Shown: one piece after another, positions 25,101 through 38,818 of the stretch
How positions within the stretch are numbered: position 1 is the stretch's first letter
How the letters are laid out: each line of letters opens with the position of its first letter
Assembly: GCA_034336665.1 (NCBI GenBank)
Contig: JAPFBE010000002.1
Coordinates: 20,438,906 to 20,502,905, forward strand
Source: Luscinia megarhynchos
Taxonomy: Eukaryota; Chordata; Aves; Passeriformes; Turdidae
DNA: 64,000 nucleotides
Direction: 5' to 3'
Made by a program: the position numbers and the translations under genes
The notes under the pieces: generated by a model
Database searches by the model: none
What the model saw: the letters and a program-made list of their open reading frames with translations, nothing else
Told to the model about the DNA's origin: nothing

Positions 25101-28100
25101 AAAACATTGAACAAGTTCCCGAGTCAAAATTATATTTCCTCAGGTACAGCCCATGACAACCAATAAGACATCCATACACAGGCAGTAGCTATATCCTTTC
25201 CCTACATCAAGTGCCAGGAATGTGATTCTCCTCACATCAGAGTAATAAAGGTCCTTGACCTATGAATTTCTAGGCATTTCCTTTAAGAATTCATATTGTA
25301 CCAGACTCGAGGCTGAGAACGAGAGGAAAGGGGGTGATACAGCTCCAGGTTTATTTGTCATTACTGAATGGCTTACTGGTTTTAACAGAGGGGAAAAGCT
25401 TTGTTTAAATTTCCACTGAAAGTAATTAATGGTTATTGACTGGCAAATGAAGAACAGGTGACACTCTGAATTAGAAGATAAATGATCTCATGTTCTAGCG
25501 TGATAATGGGTTAGTAATTGCTACAAAGCCTCAGACTGGTGCGTCCCATCATAATGCTAGATCATGTCCAGAACACAAAGGCCCCTGTGTGAGAGGTATT
25601 CAGCCGTTCACCTCCTGATCCAGCTGCAGAGTGATTTGCTCCATTTATTCTCTGATGGACTGCACAACTGAGGCAAAAGTTCACCCATTCTCACCTTCCT
25701 GTTCACATGCTGAACCACATGACCCATGACATGGCTGAACTGGGATAAAAACATTGCCCAGCTTTGGCTCTTGGCTATCTTTTAACCATCACAAGGTCGT
25801 ATATTTTAGGAATTTTTCTGATGCAGGAATTGCGAATTGTGGATTTTCCTGTATTCCTTTGTAAAGGTTCTTTTGGATGGGCAGAGAGCAAGTAAAGAAA
25901 TTACTTGTATTCAGTCTGCTGCCCTCTCCCTAATTTTTTGCTCAGTCCAGATAACAAAATATGGGTAGACATTGAAAAGGAAGAGAAAACTACCACGGAC
26001 ACAATTCAGGCTTTGACTCTCTTAGAGTAAGACTCTTCCCTTAATGGCAAAAGTGACAACATTTTTTTTTCCATATTTGAATTCTTTTTGGCTCTGGTCT
26101 AGCAAGTCACAAAGTCTAAAGGCACTTCTATGGCATTTACTTTTAAAACACAAACCTAACAGGAGACACGTAGCTAGTCTAGCAAGCAGACACACTTTTA
26201 TGATTATGTGGACTAGGATATCTGTTCTGCATGCCTGAGCTCCAGCCTCTGCCAAAATCTTTTCTCTTTCATCCTTTCCCTCTACCCTTTTGCTCTATAT
26301 AAACCCCTGCCAGTAGTAGGTACCATTTTCAAGCAATGTATCCAGAACATGAACCAGTCTTCTCCCTGCCCAAATTTCTTTGCTTATGCAGTGTTTGCAC
26401 CTGGGCTAGTAAACAGGAAAACCCAAGTTTGACTAACAAAACCCCCATACAGATACATTTTGTGCATGCCACTGCCACAATGCTTGTGATGTGTCTGCTT
26501 GTCTCGAGAATCTGGAGTATGTTGTAGATGAGTTTCACCATTAACTTCCAGTCTAGCGTCCCAGTGAGAAAACATTTATTAACTGGGCTGTCATCCATGG
26601 ATAACAAAGACCCGGTAGCTGAGGTTATGTTTAACTCCGTATATTTGAGACTTTTGTTTCACTGTCTGCTCTCCAGCTATGTATAGTTAAAATGGGCTCA
26701 TAATCAGGTATCTTCATATTCAAAAGAATAAGTATAAAGCCTTTTCACATGTCTCATCCAGCTCAAGACCCAAAACAGATATAACTGAACAGGTCCCAGA
26801 ATGGGATAAATAGGAAATGTTCCTGTTGGTACTAATTACTATTGCCCTGCACTGCTACATAGCAGTTTTTTCCAAGACCTGTACTGTAAAAAACCCCCTT
26901 TTGTACGTATTCCTAGGTGTTGTGCAGAGAAATTCTGACTTTGTATTTGCCACACATGGAGGAAAAAAAAAAAATCAAACCAAATCAGTAGTGTTTACTT
27001 TAGGAGATGGAATAGATAGTTGCAGCCTGATGCATGATGCATTGTCTGTGAGTTTCAGAGGCAAAGAAGCAGAGGCTGGTGAATATCTAGCTTTAGTTAC
27101 TTATCACTGTGGAAGGAATGGGTTACCTCAAGGCTGTCAACCATCAGGGAGCAATTTCTGACTAAGTCAGAAAGCATCACCACCTGGAGAGACCCAATAG
27201 CACATTATCACCATTTATAGAAATTCTGTCTTTATGGTATTCCATACTCTATTGTCTAGAAGTGGGCAGAAGCATTCAGTGGGTTGGATATGGTACTCCA
27301 GTGACCCCAAACACAGCTATCCTGCTGGGGTCACCACTGAGAAGGAGAATTGAGCATTTTGGGCCAAAGCATGATGAGCCTTTACAGGGATGTGTGAGCA
27401 AAGGAGAGCCCTTCTGCCCATATGGCGAGCACAAAGGCCTGGCATGACTGCTGCTCCTGTGTACATCACGAGGGACTGCTCCATTTGTGCCACAAAAGAC
27501 AGGGCTATTGTACCTCCTCCCTCCCTGCATTGTCCCAGCTCAACTGCCCTGGCACTGATAGAGGCTGCTGGCATCTCCGTGCTGAGCGCCGTGTGGAGAT
27601 GCTGTGCCCACGCACTTCCTGCTGCCTGCAATGAGAAGCAGTTCCAGATGCCACCTCCCAGCTCCTCCTGACACAACCCAGCTGGCTGGCTGTGGTTTCT
27701 CAAGCTGCTACAGAAGTGACCACAACTGATGATCGTGCCTTAGAAAAGTGAGATGGGACATTGACTCAGAGCTCTGAACCCAAACTGACTCCCTAGTTTA
27801 TCTATTTATTCACTTTTGGAGGGGCAGAGAAGGAAGAAAAGGTGCTACACTGAGTCACCCACATCTGATTGACTTCTGAAACTGTTAAAAGGGTAGGTGT
27901 GTCCTGGGTGTACCTGGTAGGCATCAGGGTGTTATGTAAGGAGATTATATAAAGACACAGTGAGACTTACATATAATACACAACAGAGTGGGGACAAAAA
28001 TCTCCTTACACACGCACACAACAGGGGCAGAGCACAGATGGCTGAAAACCACCAGTGGAGCTGAAGTGCAGCACAGAAGTGTTGTGCTCAGAGTAAATTG

Positions 28101-31100
28101 TAAGCTGCCTCTGCCTGACAGGCAACACACGAAAGTGTTGGGCATGATCCCATGCTCCCTGCCACAATGGGAGCTCAGTCTAGAGTAATGACTAGTGCTT
28201 TAGTACTTGTTTCTGACAATGTTATAGGTCAAGGCAAGCACGGCAGGGGGACTCTTGCCAAAGAAAACCGCAGGGATGTGCTGCCAGGCATGCCGATACT
28301 CCCAAGAAGCCAGTGACAGCAGGAATATGGGAGTATGCATAGTCAATGCACTACTATGCTTTCCCCCCCCCTAAATTACAACTCCTCTTGCTCAGCTACT
28401 TAAAAAGCAAGGGTGCACACCCAATAAGTAAGAACCTTACTGTGCTGTTACAGTTTGTATTTGAAAGGCAAACATAAGTTCAGGATTAAAGTCATTGTCA
28501 ACCATTGCAATTGGTGACTTTTCACATGCTCAACCCTTTCTCAAAACCTCCAGCAAAAGAGGTACTTCCCAAGAAGGGCAGGACACATGCCTCTTCCTTT
28601 ACTCTAAAGAGTCATCACCCTGTTTTGTCAGATTACCAAAAATCACAGTGTTGGTGCAAGATCTGTTGCCCAAGGAACCTCCATTCATGGAAAAACCCTT
28701 CTGAACACCATTCAAGTATCTATCAGATCTCATCAGTTTAAATACATTTTGATATGCTTCTTCCTTAACTGTGTAATGCTGAACATAAGGACTCCAAAGT
28801 CTGTGTACAAAGTTTTTCCTTCAGCTGTGTCTTTTCTGCTCATGCAGAGGAGACATTGAGTATTTATGACATGGCAGCTGCTTCCATTCAGAAGAGTGAC
28901 ATTTGCAAACCATAGACATCGCTGACAAAAAATACAAAATGGGAACAGATTTGAGATGAAAACATTCTCCTCTGAGGGAAAAAATGCATCATTTGATAAG
29001 AAACAGTGGAAAATTTACCTTAAGAATCCCAAGAAAGTAAACAAACAGCAAGTCTCTCAGGAGATAGTATGAGATAGGGACTCATTTTATAAACTTTCTC
29101 AGAAATTTTCAAAGTTACAGTTGAGAAATTTCCACAGAAGCAATTTGAAGCATGCTTGCTGATTTAGTCAAATCCTATGTTTTGGCTCTAGAGGTGAACT
29201 TGTTCAGGTCCATGATTTTTCCTTTCAAGTTGAAAGAGAATCACTGATACATTGAAAGATAATAATCCAACAATTATAAAGTTACTAAGATAATAAAATA
29301 CCTGATAATCTTTGTGGACCATCTCAAATGAAAACAATATCAATGTCTTTTGAAACAAAAGCCCTCACATCTGTAGGAAATACTAGGAAATACTGTCTAA
29401 ATTCTCTCTCGTAAGTAGATAGGCCAATTGTTTTACAGATCTCAGGGAGGACTCGTGAAACTTTAGTAGGCAGTTCTATTAATAAAAACCACAAGAATTA
29501 TAATCCAGATAAACCCTTAAAGGTCAGCCTTCCCTGTTAACACAACATGATGTTTCTCACATGGACCTCAAGTGAACACAAAGTTCTCATTGTGTTATCA
29601 AAAAGTAGATTACTCCTTTTTTTTTTTCCTTGTGTCACTGAATGTCAAAATATTGTTCTTTCAATATGTGGAAGTATTTGTATACAGTTTTATAACTGAT
29701 CTTTAGCTGCTAGCTGGAGGCAAAAAAGAAACAGTAAAGCTGCTTGTTGGGAAACCTCAACCAACAATGAAAATTAATATAGTCCTTTTTTCCTGCCAAA
29801 AAGTTTTGAACAGAGTTTTAGGTCCACAATGGTTTGTTTATTCTTCAAATGGTTAGATTGGAAGTGACATGTGTGACACAAAGTAAATTAATGAAAAAAT
29901 ACAGAAAGGATGCACATATGCTCTGTTTCCTTCATTTTAATTTTGGAGGATATTGTCTCAATTGCTAACAAAGAGCTTCCTTAAATGCTGTTTAAGAGAA
30001 AAGGGAAAGAAATTCAAAGCTAAAGAGAGGGGAAGAAAAAAAAAGAAAAATCTGAATTGCAGAAAGTATGTGAGAGTTTTAGCCACTCAGATTTGAATTG
30101 CATAGACAAGACTATAGAACAAATACATGTTTCCCAGGCTCCACCTAGCAGACGATTCGGAAAGATATTTGACCCGCTTTCCCCTCCCTTTTTACCCTTC
30201 CAGAATTAATTTTCCCTGCTATTTTTATGTGAATGCAAGACAAAATACCTCTTCACAAAGAGGCAGACTCCCATTTGACAGGATTACTCACCGCTAAAGT
30301 AAAGGGTTGTACCCAGGTTGCGGCGAGGGCAGAGAAGTCTTAGGGACCCATGCCAGGAAGGGCTGGTTGGGGCCATGATCTAACCACAAGAAAACACACC
30401 AGGCTTTCAAGCCAAGTACTGGCATGTTCACTGGAGCAAAACTATCAGCCTCAGAATAGTGATCACAATGTAGATATTGATCACAAAGTGTTTACAGTGC
30501 AGCATTTGGCTATGAAAAGATCCTGGTTCCTGCTTCTAACACCTGTTTACCTCCAATTTCTTTCCTGGATTGCTTAAACACTTACAGCTAAGCAAGCACA
30601 AGCTGACTCGTGCTCCTTTTGATGGAGCATCATGTATGGGCCAAAGTACTACTGGTCCCCACTGAAACAAAAATGCTGTTATCCATACCACGACTCAGAA
30701 AATTATTTTCTCTCTCCAAAACTTCTTTTCCTTTCCTCCCATCAGTCAAAACTGCCTCTGCAGCTTGCTAGCTTCTCTAGATTTGTAGGTCTGCTCATTA
30801 CCTGTCCAGTAAAGGGTCTTGACTCAGGTTAATTCACTAGTTGTACTGTAAAAAAAATTACTAAGAACAGCAGAGAATCGCCAGAGCACCGGCAGAGAGG
30901 CTCAGAGACAATAAAGCAGCACTTCATAATGTTTATACATGTTTGAGGGTATAATTGGGAAGGAAGAAGAGCAATCCTTTAAGACAGTAAGAGTAACAAA
31001 GCAAGAGCACTGAGGTAAAATTTATTAATGGTGTTATTGAAAAAAAATGCAGGGAGAAAGAATGAGTTAATAACATAAAATTAACCTGGAATTTATTTCA

Positions 31101-34100
31101 TAATTTAAATTTCCCCCTCAAATTTCCAGAGTTCTGCCTTTACACTTTTGAACTTCATGCATTTTCTCCTCAATCTGCTAAGAGTTTCCAAAGATGCTAC
31201 ATTCCTGAATATTAATCTAAAATAATTGAATTGAAATGTTAATTTACTCCTCTTGAGAAAAATACTATAGATTGGGTTCGTAAAAATTAGAATCCTTGTC
31301 TGAATAATCTGTGTAAATAAAGAGTCTGCTATCTTACACACAACACTGAACTTCACTTTTTGATTTTATTGCAATTTTCAGTGCACTGGAGTTGGAAGAA
31401 AGATTTCCACCATTAAATCATTGTTATTTATGAGACTGTGATAAAATTGCACATCAGGCACTGTTTTACTAACTATAAAAAAGCAAGAAGTCACCTGAAA
31501 AAAAAGAGAAAAAAGGATGCTAAAGTAATGTCATTCCTGGTACAACGGATTTTTTTTCCTTTTCCTTTACCAGAACATTTCAGGTGACAACATTTTGGAA
31601 TTTGATGCTAAATTCTCTTGGCCGAGTACAGACTGAGACAAGCTCACGACTTTGATGCCTCGGGGACACGGTAATGCAATACAGAGGGATTTATTTTCTT
31701 TTTTATTTTTACCTCATGTCACAAGTTCAATTTTAGGCCAACAGTACCCAAAAGGGCCACCATGTGATATAGCAGCTTATGCAAAGAGTCTGGTGGTTTT
31801 AACCCAAGCCCTGGGACAGAGGAATCTGCCTCACAGACTTGCTGCCACAGTGTGAGCACCAGAGCTGCTCTGAGCGAGCTCCTCCGTGCTCAGGGTCGGG
31901 TACCAGCTCACAGTTTCTGCCATCCCAAACTGGGGCATGGGAATCTCAGCTAGAAAACAGCAAAATAATCCCAGAAACCAAAGGATGTGTTTTAGAAGTC
32001 TGGCTGTGCAGTGCAGATATAAAAAGGCAATGAGAAGATTACTTTAGAGCATGCTCAAAAAAACATTTGGAGGGCATTTTGCATTGACCTTCCCTTGGCT
32101 TGCTCTGGCCAGTCTGATTCCACCGTCACTAGTAATTACTGTTCCTGCAATGGCAGTCAGCCTCACCAAATCCTGTGTCAGGGAAAGGGAAGGATCTGCA
32201 TTGAAACCATAGATACGGCTGCTCTCCATGGGCTAGTGTCAGAATGGAATAGAAAGTTTTATTCAGTTTGTTCCCAGCAATAAATACAATCCTGGCATCC
32301 TGGATAAATCCTTCACATAACAGCATGTGTTCTTTTATGCACCCTGGGAGCGATTCTATTTAAAGCCATGGAATTGTGGGTGTGAGACTGTAAGCACATC
32401 CACTTACCCAAAACAAAATTAAAACCTGTCTTATATTAGAGTCAGGAGAGCTGTTACGAAAAATGCAAACCATATGAAGTTTTAAGTATACTTATGTTTT
32501 TTATCTGTCTCTGTGTAGCATATACAATTGACTTTCACTGCCTGAGATGAAGTGATGACAAGTGTTTTACCATATTATTACAGAATACCCCAGTAGCATT
32601 ATCACACTTCAACTTTTGCTTGCAATAAATCTCTGCTACATGCATGTCAGAAGTCTTTGCTCGTATCACATCCAGACAAATTAAGGGCCCTCCCTCCTCA
32701 GTGGACATGAAGGAGACTCCACACACACGAGGTATCCTGCCATTAGGGCTGGAATGACTCCCGCAGGTCAGACACCGGGAACGGCGTTCCCACAAGCATT
32801 ACTTGGCAAGGGCCAGAGGTCTGTTCTCAGGCAAAGAGCAGTGGCACAGGCATGAGTCATTGCAGACTGCAATGGATTTATCACCACAATGACACCATCA
32901 TCCCTTATATGCTGGTTTCCATATGCAAGTCTCATTCAATTTTTTTTATTCTTCTTCTCAAAGATTTATAACTCAACTGCTGAAACATATTTCACGAGAA
33001 CACAATTCTCTGTTCTGTATATTTTTTTGTAGTAGCTATACCATAAACCACATTCTAATTACAAGGATTCAGCTTTAGGTCCAGCCTGCTTATTTGTTTC
33101 AGTTTGGTCCAACTAAATGATGAGCAATGTCCCAATCTCAGCAGTGTTAATGACTCTCTTTGGGGCCTTCACTAAAGCATTTAATCTTACAGCTCAAATT
33201 CTGCTGTCTATCAAGCTGGAGTCATAATATTTATGCAACTAGAGTGCTGTAAGAAAGTTAAGGGTAGCACAGACATTTCATGATGAAGTGCATTATTTGT
33301 TACATTAGATTTGGCTTTGCACTTTTATAGTGAAAGGTGGGAATTCAAATTCTACCTTAATACTGACTAGCTGTGGACTAATTAATGACAAATTAAAGGA
33401 GCAAGGAAATGTAAGGATGAGATCACACAGAAATCATTGTTAGATTACATTCTCCAAAATTCATCAAAATAGACATTTCTGGAGATAGTGCACATTTTTG
33501 CAAAATAATTGAAGGAAACTTGTAAATGAACTCTTTGAATATTTTCCCAGAGAAACATTCTGTTCTGCAAACCATGTCTAATTCCAGCTTCATGTGAAAT
33601 CAATTTCATTAACTTCTACAGCCTACCAACATGCAAGAGAGGAAAATGGGGCGTGCAGTTCATGTCACTGTAAGCAGCCCCTGATGCCACAGTCTTTTCT
33701 GCATTTGACCCAAGGGGTAGTTGTAAAACCAGGTATGAAACAAACTGTTGCATCATAAGGTGAAATTATAACTAAACTTATTATTAAACCTCCTCACTTA
33801 GTATTCTTTCCCTTTTCCGCACACAGAAAACAGCAAGGCATGAGACCATGGGGGGAGGAAAGGAAATAAAACCATCTTGCTGCTCATCTTGGAGGAGCAT
33901 CTAAAGCCTGAGACTCCTGGATTCAGACCTCCCTCGAATCCTGCCCTCTTAGCTGCCACCTCTCAGTCCCCACGCTGACCCCCTGAATCAAGCCAGATGG
34001 GACTGGCACAGACATGTCAAGGAAGTGCTGAAAAGGTGACTTGGGTCTCTGGCAGCTAGTCTGGAGCTCATTTCTATGTGAAATCTCTGGGGGCTCCTGC

Positions 34101-34529
34101 TTTGCAATTTCTCAGGAATGTTTAATTCTCCTCATCCCTTTGCTGAGTCTCTCTGGAGAGGTCATGGAGGCCTGTGACATCCCTGGAGGGCACTGCCTAA
34201 CTAAATTAGCATGAGATAACTTTGGACTCTCTTCCAAACAAGAAAATACAAGGGAGAGAATTTCATTAAAAGCAGAAGACTAGGTGATCCAAGTTAATCC
34301 CAGCCCAGAGCTGCTGCAGAAATGTTCTCTGTTTATATTTTGACTTTACTCTCTGTTACAGAGTTCACTGACTATAATGGAAGCTGTGTTAAGTGCACAA
34401 CTTGACCTCAGTTGACCAAATCTTAGTTTCATAATAAAGACAAAAAGTGGGTTAGGCAGCTCTAAAAGGTCTGATTAGTTACTGTTTTGCCTGGTTATGT
34501 GTGACTACGTAGGGCACTGAGTGAATGGT

Positions 34530-34545
34530 AAAAAAAAAAAAAAAA
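34530..34545. repeat. A16 homopolymer
   Basis: An uninterrupted A run. No target-site duplication or retroposon body was recognised next to it. Confidence 0.85.
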
Positions 34546-37500
34546 GCACTGATGCACTTTATTTACTTTACTCTTTAGATGAGCTTTTTAATCAAGAAAC
34601 ATGAATGTTTTAGCATGCAACACTACTAATATGCATACCTGTGTAGGCTTAGCAAATACAACCAAACTTGCATTTTGGGTTTTTTTTTAATTACTTGTTA
34701 TTTATTTTATTCCTTCAATGGGTGATGGAAAAAAGACAAGTTGGAGGAGAGGGAATGGCAACATCTGCACCCCTGTTCTGCAGCAATGTTTCCCATGCAA
34801 CTCAAGGGCAGGGTAAGTAAGACACAAAGGTAGATCAACACACCCAGAAATATCCCACCTCATCTTCCAGCATGAAGCAATCCCAGCAACCACAACAGCA
34901 AATAGCTCCAAAACAAGGATTTGATTGTCTGTGTACAAACAGGATGGGGAGAAAATCAGAATCTTTTTTACTTGGGCTTTGGTTGTTGCAGCTGACACTA
35001 GGGAAACAGGAGATAAAACAAAAATGTTCCCAAAAAACCTCATTGCCTGAGCTTCATCTATTGGAAAAACTGAGCTGGTGAGACCCAGGAATTCACACTT
35101 CAAAGTACTGTTAAATATATTGGTAATAATAAAGTGAGACCACCTAACTCAGTACAATATGAATGAAAAACCACATTATTCTTGAAAACATGAGATTAGA
35201 AAGGGAAATCTTTATTAAATGCTGTTTATAAGCCAGTCCTGCATAACAGCATGCCTTGGCTATATTGGGACAAATCCTCCTCCTCCTGAGAAGACATGAA
35301 GAAAAGGAAAAGGTACAAAAGTTCATGCAGTTCACATTAAGGACAACCCAATGTGCTCTCTGCCTTCAGGAAGGAAATATTAGCATGGCCCCTCAGCTAT
35401 ACTCTGAGGGCAGTGATCTGCTGGGAAACATGATTTCCAGTCGGCAGATCTTGGGGCACCAGCAGGCTAAACCAGGGCTCTCACTCCTGTCCCAATTCTC
35501 CCTTTTTCACAGAGGGACTGCTGCTTTGCCATGGGGGCCACCAAGTTTGCACATGTGCAGTTAAAAAACAAATTTTCCCCACTGAGATTTTTCCAGAAGA
35601 ACTGAGTGTCTGTTTAGTAAGTGCTTTTCCTAGTCTTCCTCAGAAAGATGAAATGATATGCCAAAGGAGAAAGTTATTCCAGCATGAGAGAGAGACTGGA
35701 GAAAAAGCATGACAAAACTTCCTTCCACAGTGAATATTTTTTACCCACTCCTTAAAGCCAGCTTCATCACCAAAATCACACCCTGAAATCAGGCATGTGG
35801 GCCCAAATCCAGCCCCCCTGGAGTCAGTCAAATCTGTGCTCTAGACCTCTGTGAGGATGGAATTTCATTCTGTGTGTAGGAGCCTGTCACGGCCAAAGGC
35901 GAAAAAGAAAGGGTGTTTTCCACGCAGGCTCTGCTTTTCTACTTTTGTGCCCCTTGGGAGACTGGTGCAATTAGATCCCTATTATTATACACTGGAAAGG
36001 CATATTTGGCATTGCATGTGAGTTTATGTGCTTAAAAAACAGAGGGAAATTTTAAATAGAACTTACTCTCTTTCAAACACCAGACTTTATATATAAACAG
36101 TTCAAAGTTGCTACAGTCTGGTAAGCAAATAATTAGGGAAAAATAAGAATGTGAAATGTACAATTAGCTGGCAGAGAAAGAGAGCTAAATAAGATTCTAA
36201 CCCCTTTTAAATGCCAAAACAAGGGATAAAAATTCATATTTGTGTCCAAAAAAATAATCAACCTAACTTCAAATATTTGAATCAGAACCACAAGGAAGGA
36301 GACTTTATAGCTATAGGCTTTTTTCTTCATTGTAGGACTTCCTGGAAAGGTGCAAGTAGGAAAATTAACCCAAAGAGACTAAAAGTGTGATTTCAACAAA
36401 TCTACTTATACATGCATGAAACCCATCCTTTGTCACAATTAGACTTCCCCTTTTCATCTACCTAAATTCAAAACTCTCTGGTCCTGTGGACAAGCCCACA
36501 TGGGGGTTTAATGCAACTGAACTGATTTGCTGTACTACTTCATCCAGGCTGATTTTCCTGGACCAGACCCATCAGCATACTGCACTATGAGGAACAACAT
36601 GTATGGTGAGTGATAGACTCTTGGAGTTCTTACTAGAAACATTGAATTTTCTTACTTTTTTTCTTTATCTAGAGAGGGCTTAGCTTGTGTTCTGTCTCCT
36701 TAAAAACATATTTTCTCCTTCTCAAATTTTAGCTGGATACATTAGTCTGCATTGTCCTAAATTATCAGCAACAGTATTTTGAAGTATTTACCAAATAATC
36801 TATTTTATTTTCTGAGAAAGCAGCAAGTTAAAGGTGAAGAAAATCCTTGCATTTTCAAATTCATCATGCACAGGAGGGCACATCCTCAGTTGTCATATGC
36901 ATATCCTGGTATGTCAACTAGTCTGTAACTTCTTTCAGATATTTCTGGGTAAAAGTATCACAGTAACCCAAATAATTTTCATCACATCTGAACTTTTACA
37001 TGCCTCACCAGAACGCACTTAGATAGAAAAGGAAGGATTTTGTCTTTATGTCGCAGGGCAAGAAAGGAAGATGCCTTTTTTTCCAACTCCCCCAGCAATT
37101 CAATGCCTGGAGGAGAAACAGGAAAGAAACCATGGTGACCTTTCTGAACTCAGGGAAGCAGCTGCCAGCTCAGCAGGAGTAGCATTGCTGATGGACTCTA
37201 GTACCTACTGCTGGAAGAGGCCTTTAAGCCATTCTCGCTCTCCCTCCCCTCTCTCTTTATCTTTGACATCTTCTATCTCTAAATTATACAAATGCAAGAG
37301 CAAGAGAGAACTTTCAGAAACCTCAGGAGTCAACTTGGATAAATAAGTCACAAAGTTTCCAATTATCCTTAAAAAAATCAAAACAATATAATTGCTGTAT
37401 TGAGCAAGTAAAGCATAACTTTGTTTGAGGAATGATTTATGGATGATTTCTACTTTCTTGAACAATTTGTCTCTTGACATATTAATGTTACTGCTCTCTG

Positions 37501-38757
37501 AATTCAAACTTCTAAAAAATGTTTATGCTTCTAAAAAATATTTAAACTTGGAAGATATGAAACAAACCTACGTCTCGTTAGGGAAAAATTTCACACGAAA
37601 GGAAAGTGCTGACTTTTCCAATTCTAGGTTTAAAGGTACCTTTGAATGTTTCTGGCCAGTTATCACAATGAAGTTCAGCAACAACTTATTTCCTCTACCT
37701 TTGAGAAAAAGAATTTATTAAAAGAACAGAAAGTAAAATAAACAAATATGATGAGGGAATTCTTTTTTTTTAAGATTTAAAGTGTGAGAATGTCAGGGAA
37801 ACCAGAACACAGTTGACAGCCTGATCCTGAATATTTTATTACACAGATTTAACCTTATGCATCAAAGGGGACCCATGCACATATGTGAAGGAGAAATACA
37901 GCCATTTTCCAGTACCAACACCACACAGAGATGACACTGGAACATGACTGCTGGTCAGTTAAAGTTTCTTTTTGTTTTCCCTGCTGTGAAGCCATAACAA
38001 ATGTGTCATCTTAAGGCTGGGTATGAAGAGCACAAAGCAAAAGCACTTACACTTGTGATGGGTTAAGTGCACACAGTGAATCTGCTCTCTTGGATCAGCT
38101 ACACAAGGCAACATGCAAATCTGCCTTAAGTGCCTGTTCTTGTTTTCTTCTCTTTTATTTTTGTGTTTGGGTTTTCTTTTTTTCCCCCCCAGTCCAAAAT
38201 CCAGGAGAATCAAGCAGCTTTATCCAATTCAGACCTTCAATGAAGTAGTTTAGGCTCTGCAGTTTAAAGGAAGGAGTTGATTTGGGGCTCAGGAGAAAAA
38301 GGCAGATGAAGAGGAAGGGGGAGGAGAGGAGAATGTTTTCTGGCATCTGACCCAGGTTTAAAACTGTGTTTCATTTTCTTAAACAAAACCAAAACACTCC
38401 TCCAACTTTGGGAAATCCTTAGAAAAACAACAAAAACATTGTTTCAGAAGGCAATTATGGTTGCTAAAATGACACATCATTTATGAATGGAAGTACTTAG
38501 AAGAGAGTGAACTAATTCTTAAGGACAATAGCAAACACACATTGGACCTAAATTTGCTGTTTCCTTGGCACTGTTTCATTGACAATTAAATTATTCAAGA
38601 TTTTCACTACTGTAACAAAAAGCAGAGCCAAGATCATTATTTCCATCACTGACGAAGAATTACTTATGTAATAAGTAACTGTGCAAAAGTCTTAATAAAA
38701 CCACAGAATGAATGATTTAATCAGTAAATTAAGCACAGACTGATCAGAAAATTCCTA

Positions 38758-38818
38758 ATAGTAGTAGAGGTAATAGTAGTAGTAGTGGGAATAGTAATAA
38801 TAATAACAATGATGATAA
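38758..38818. repeat. Imperfect AGT/AAT trinucleotide repeat
   Basis: A roughly 60-bp stretch is built from GTA/AGT units that shift to ATA/AAT and then ATG units, with several interruptions. It is degraded and has no obvious function. Confidence 0.85.

Noticed and set aside
27276..27703. Overlapping open frames of 128 (minus) and 93 (plus) codons in a moderately GC-rich patch
   Set aside because: No similarity to a known protein, both strands are open, and no convincing splice context was seen. Chance is the simplest explanation.
33121..33160. Minus-strand resemblance to the GMDS segment Arg-Asp-Trp-Gly-His
   Set aside because: Only about eight bases match. The flanking codons and phase do not fit and no splice sites are in place.
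34140..34200. Possible second CR1 fragment ('GTGACATCCCTGGAGGGCACTG')
   Set aside because: The similarity to the CR1 'CACCATCCCTGGAGGTG' block is limited to about 15 bases, with no flanking CR1 sequence.
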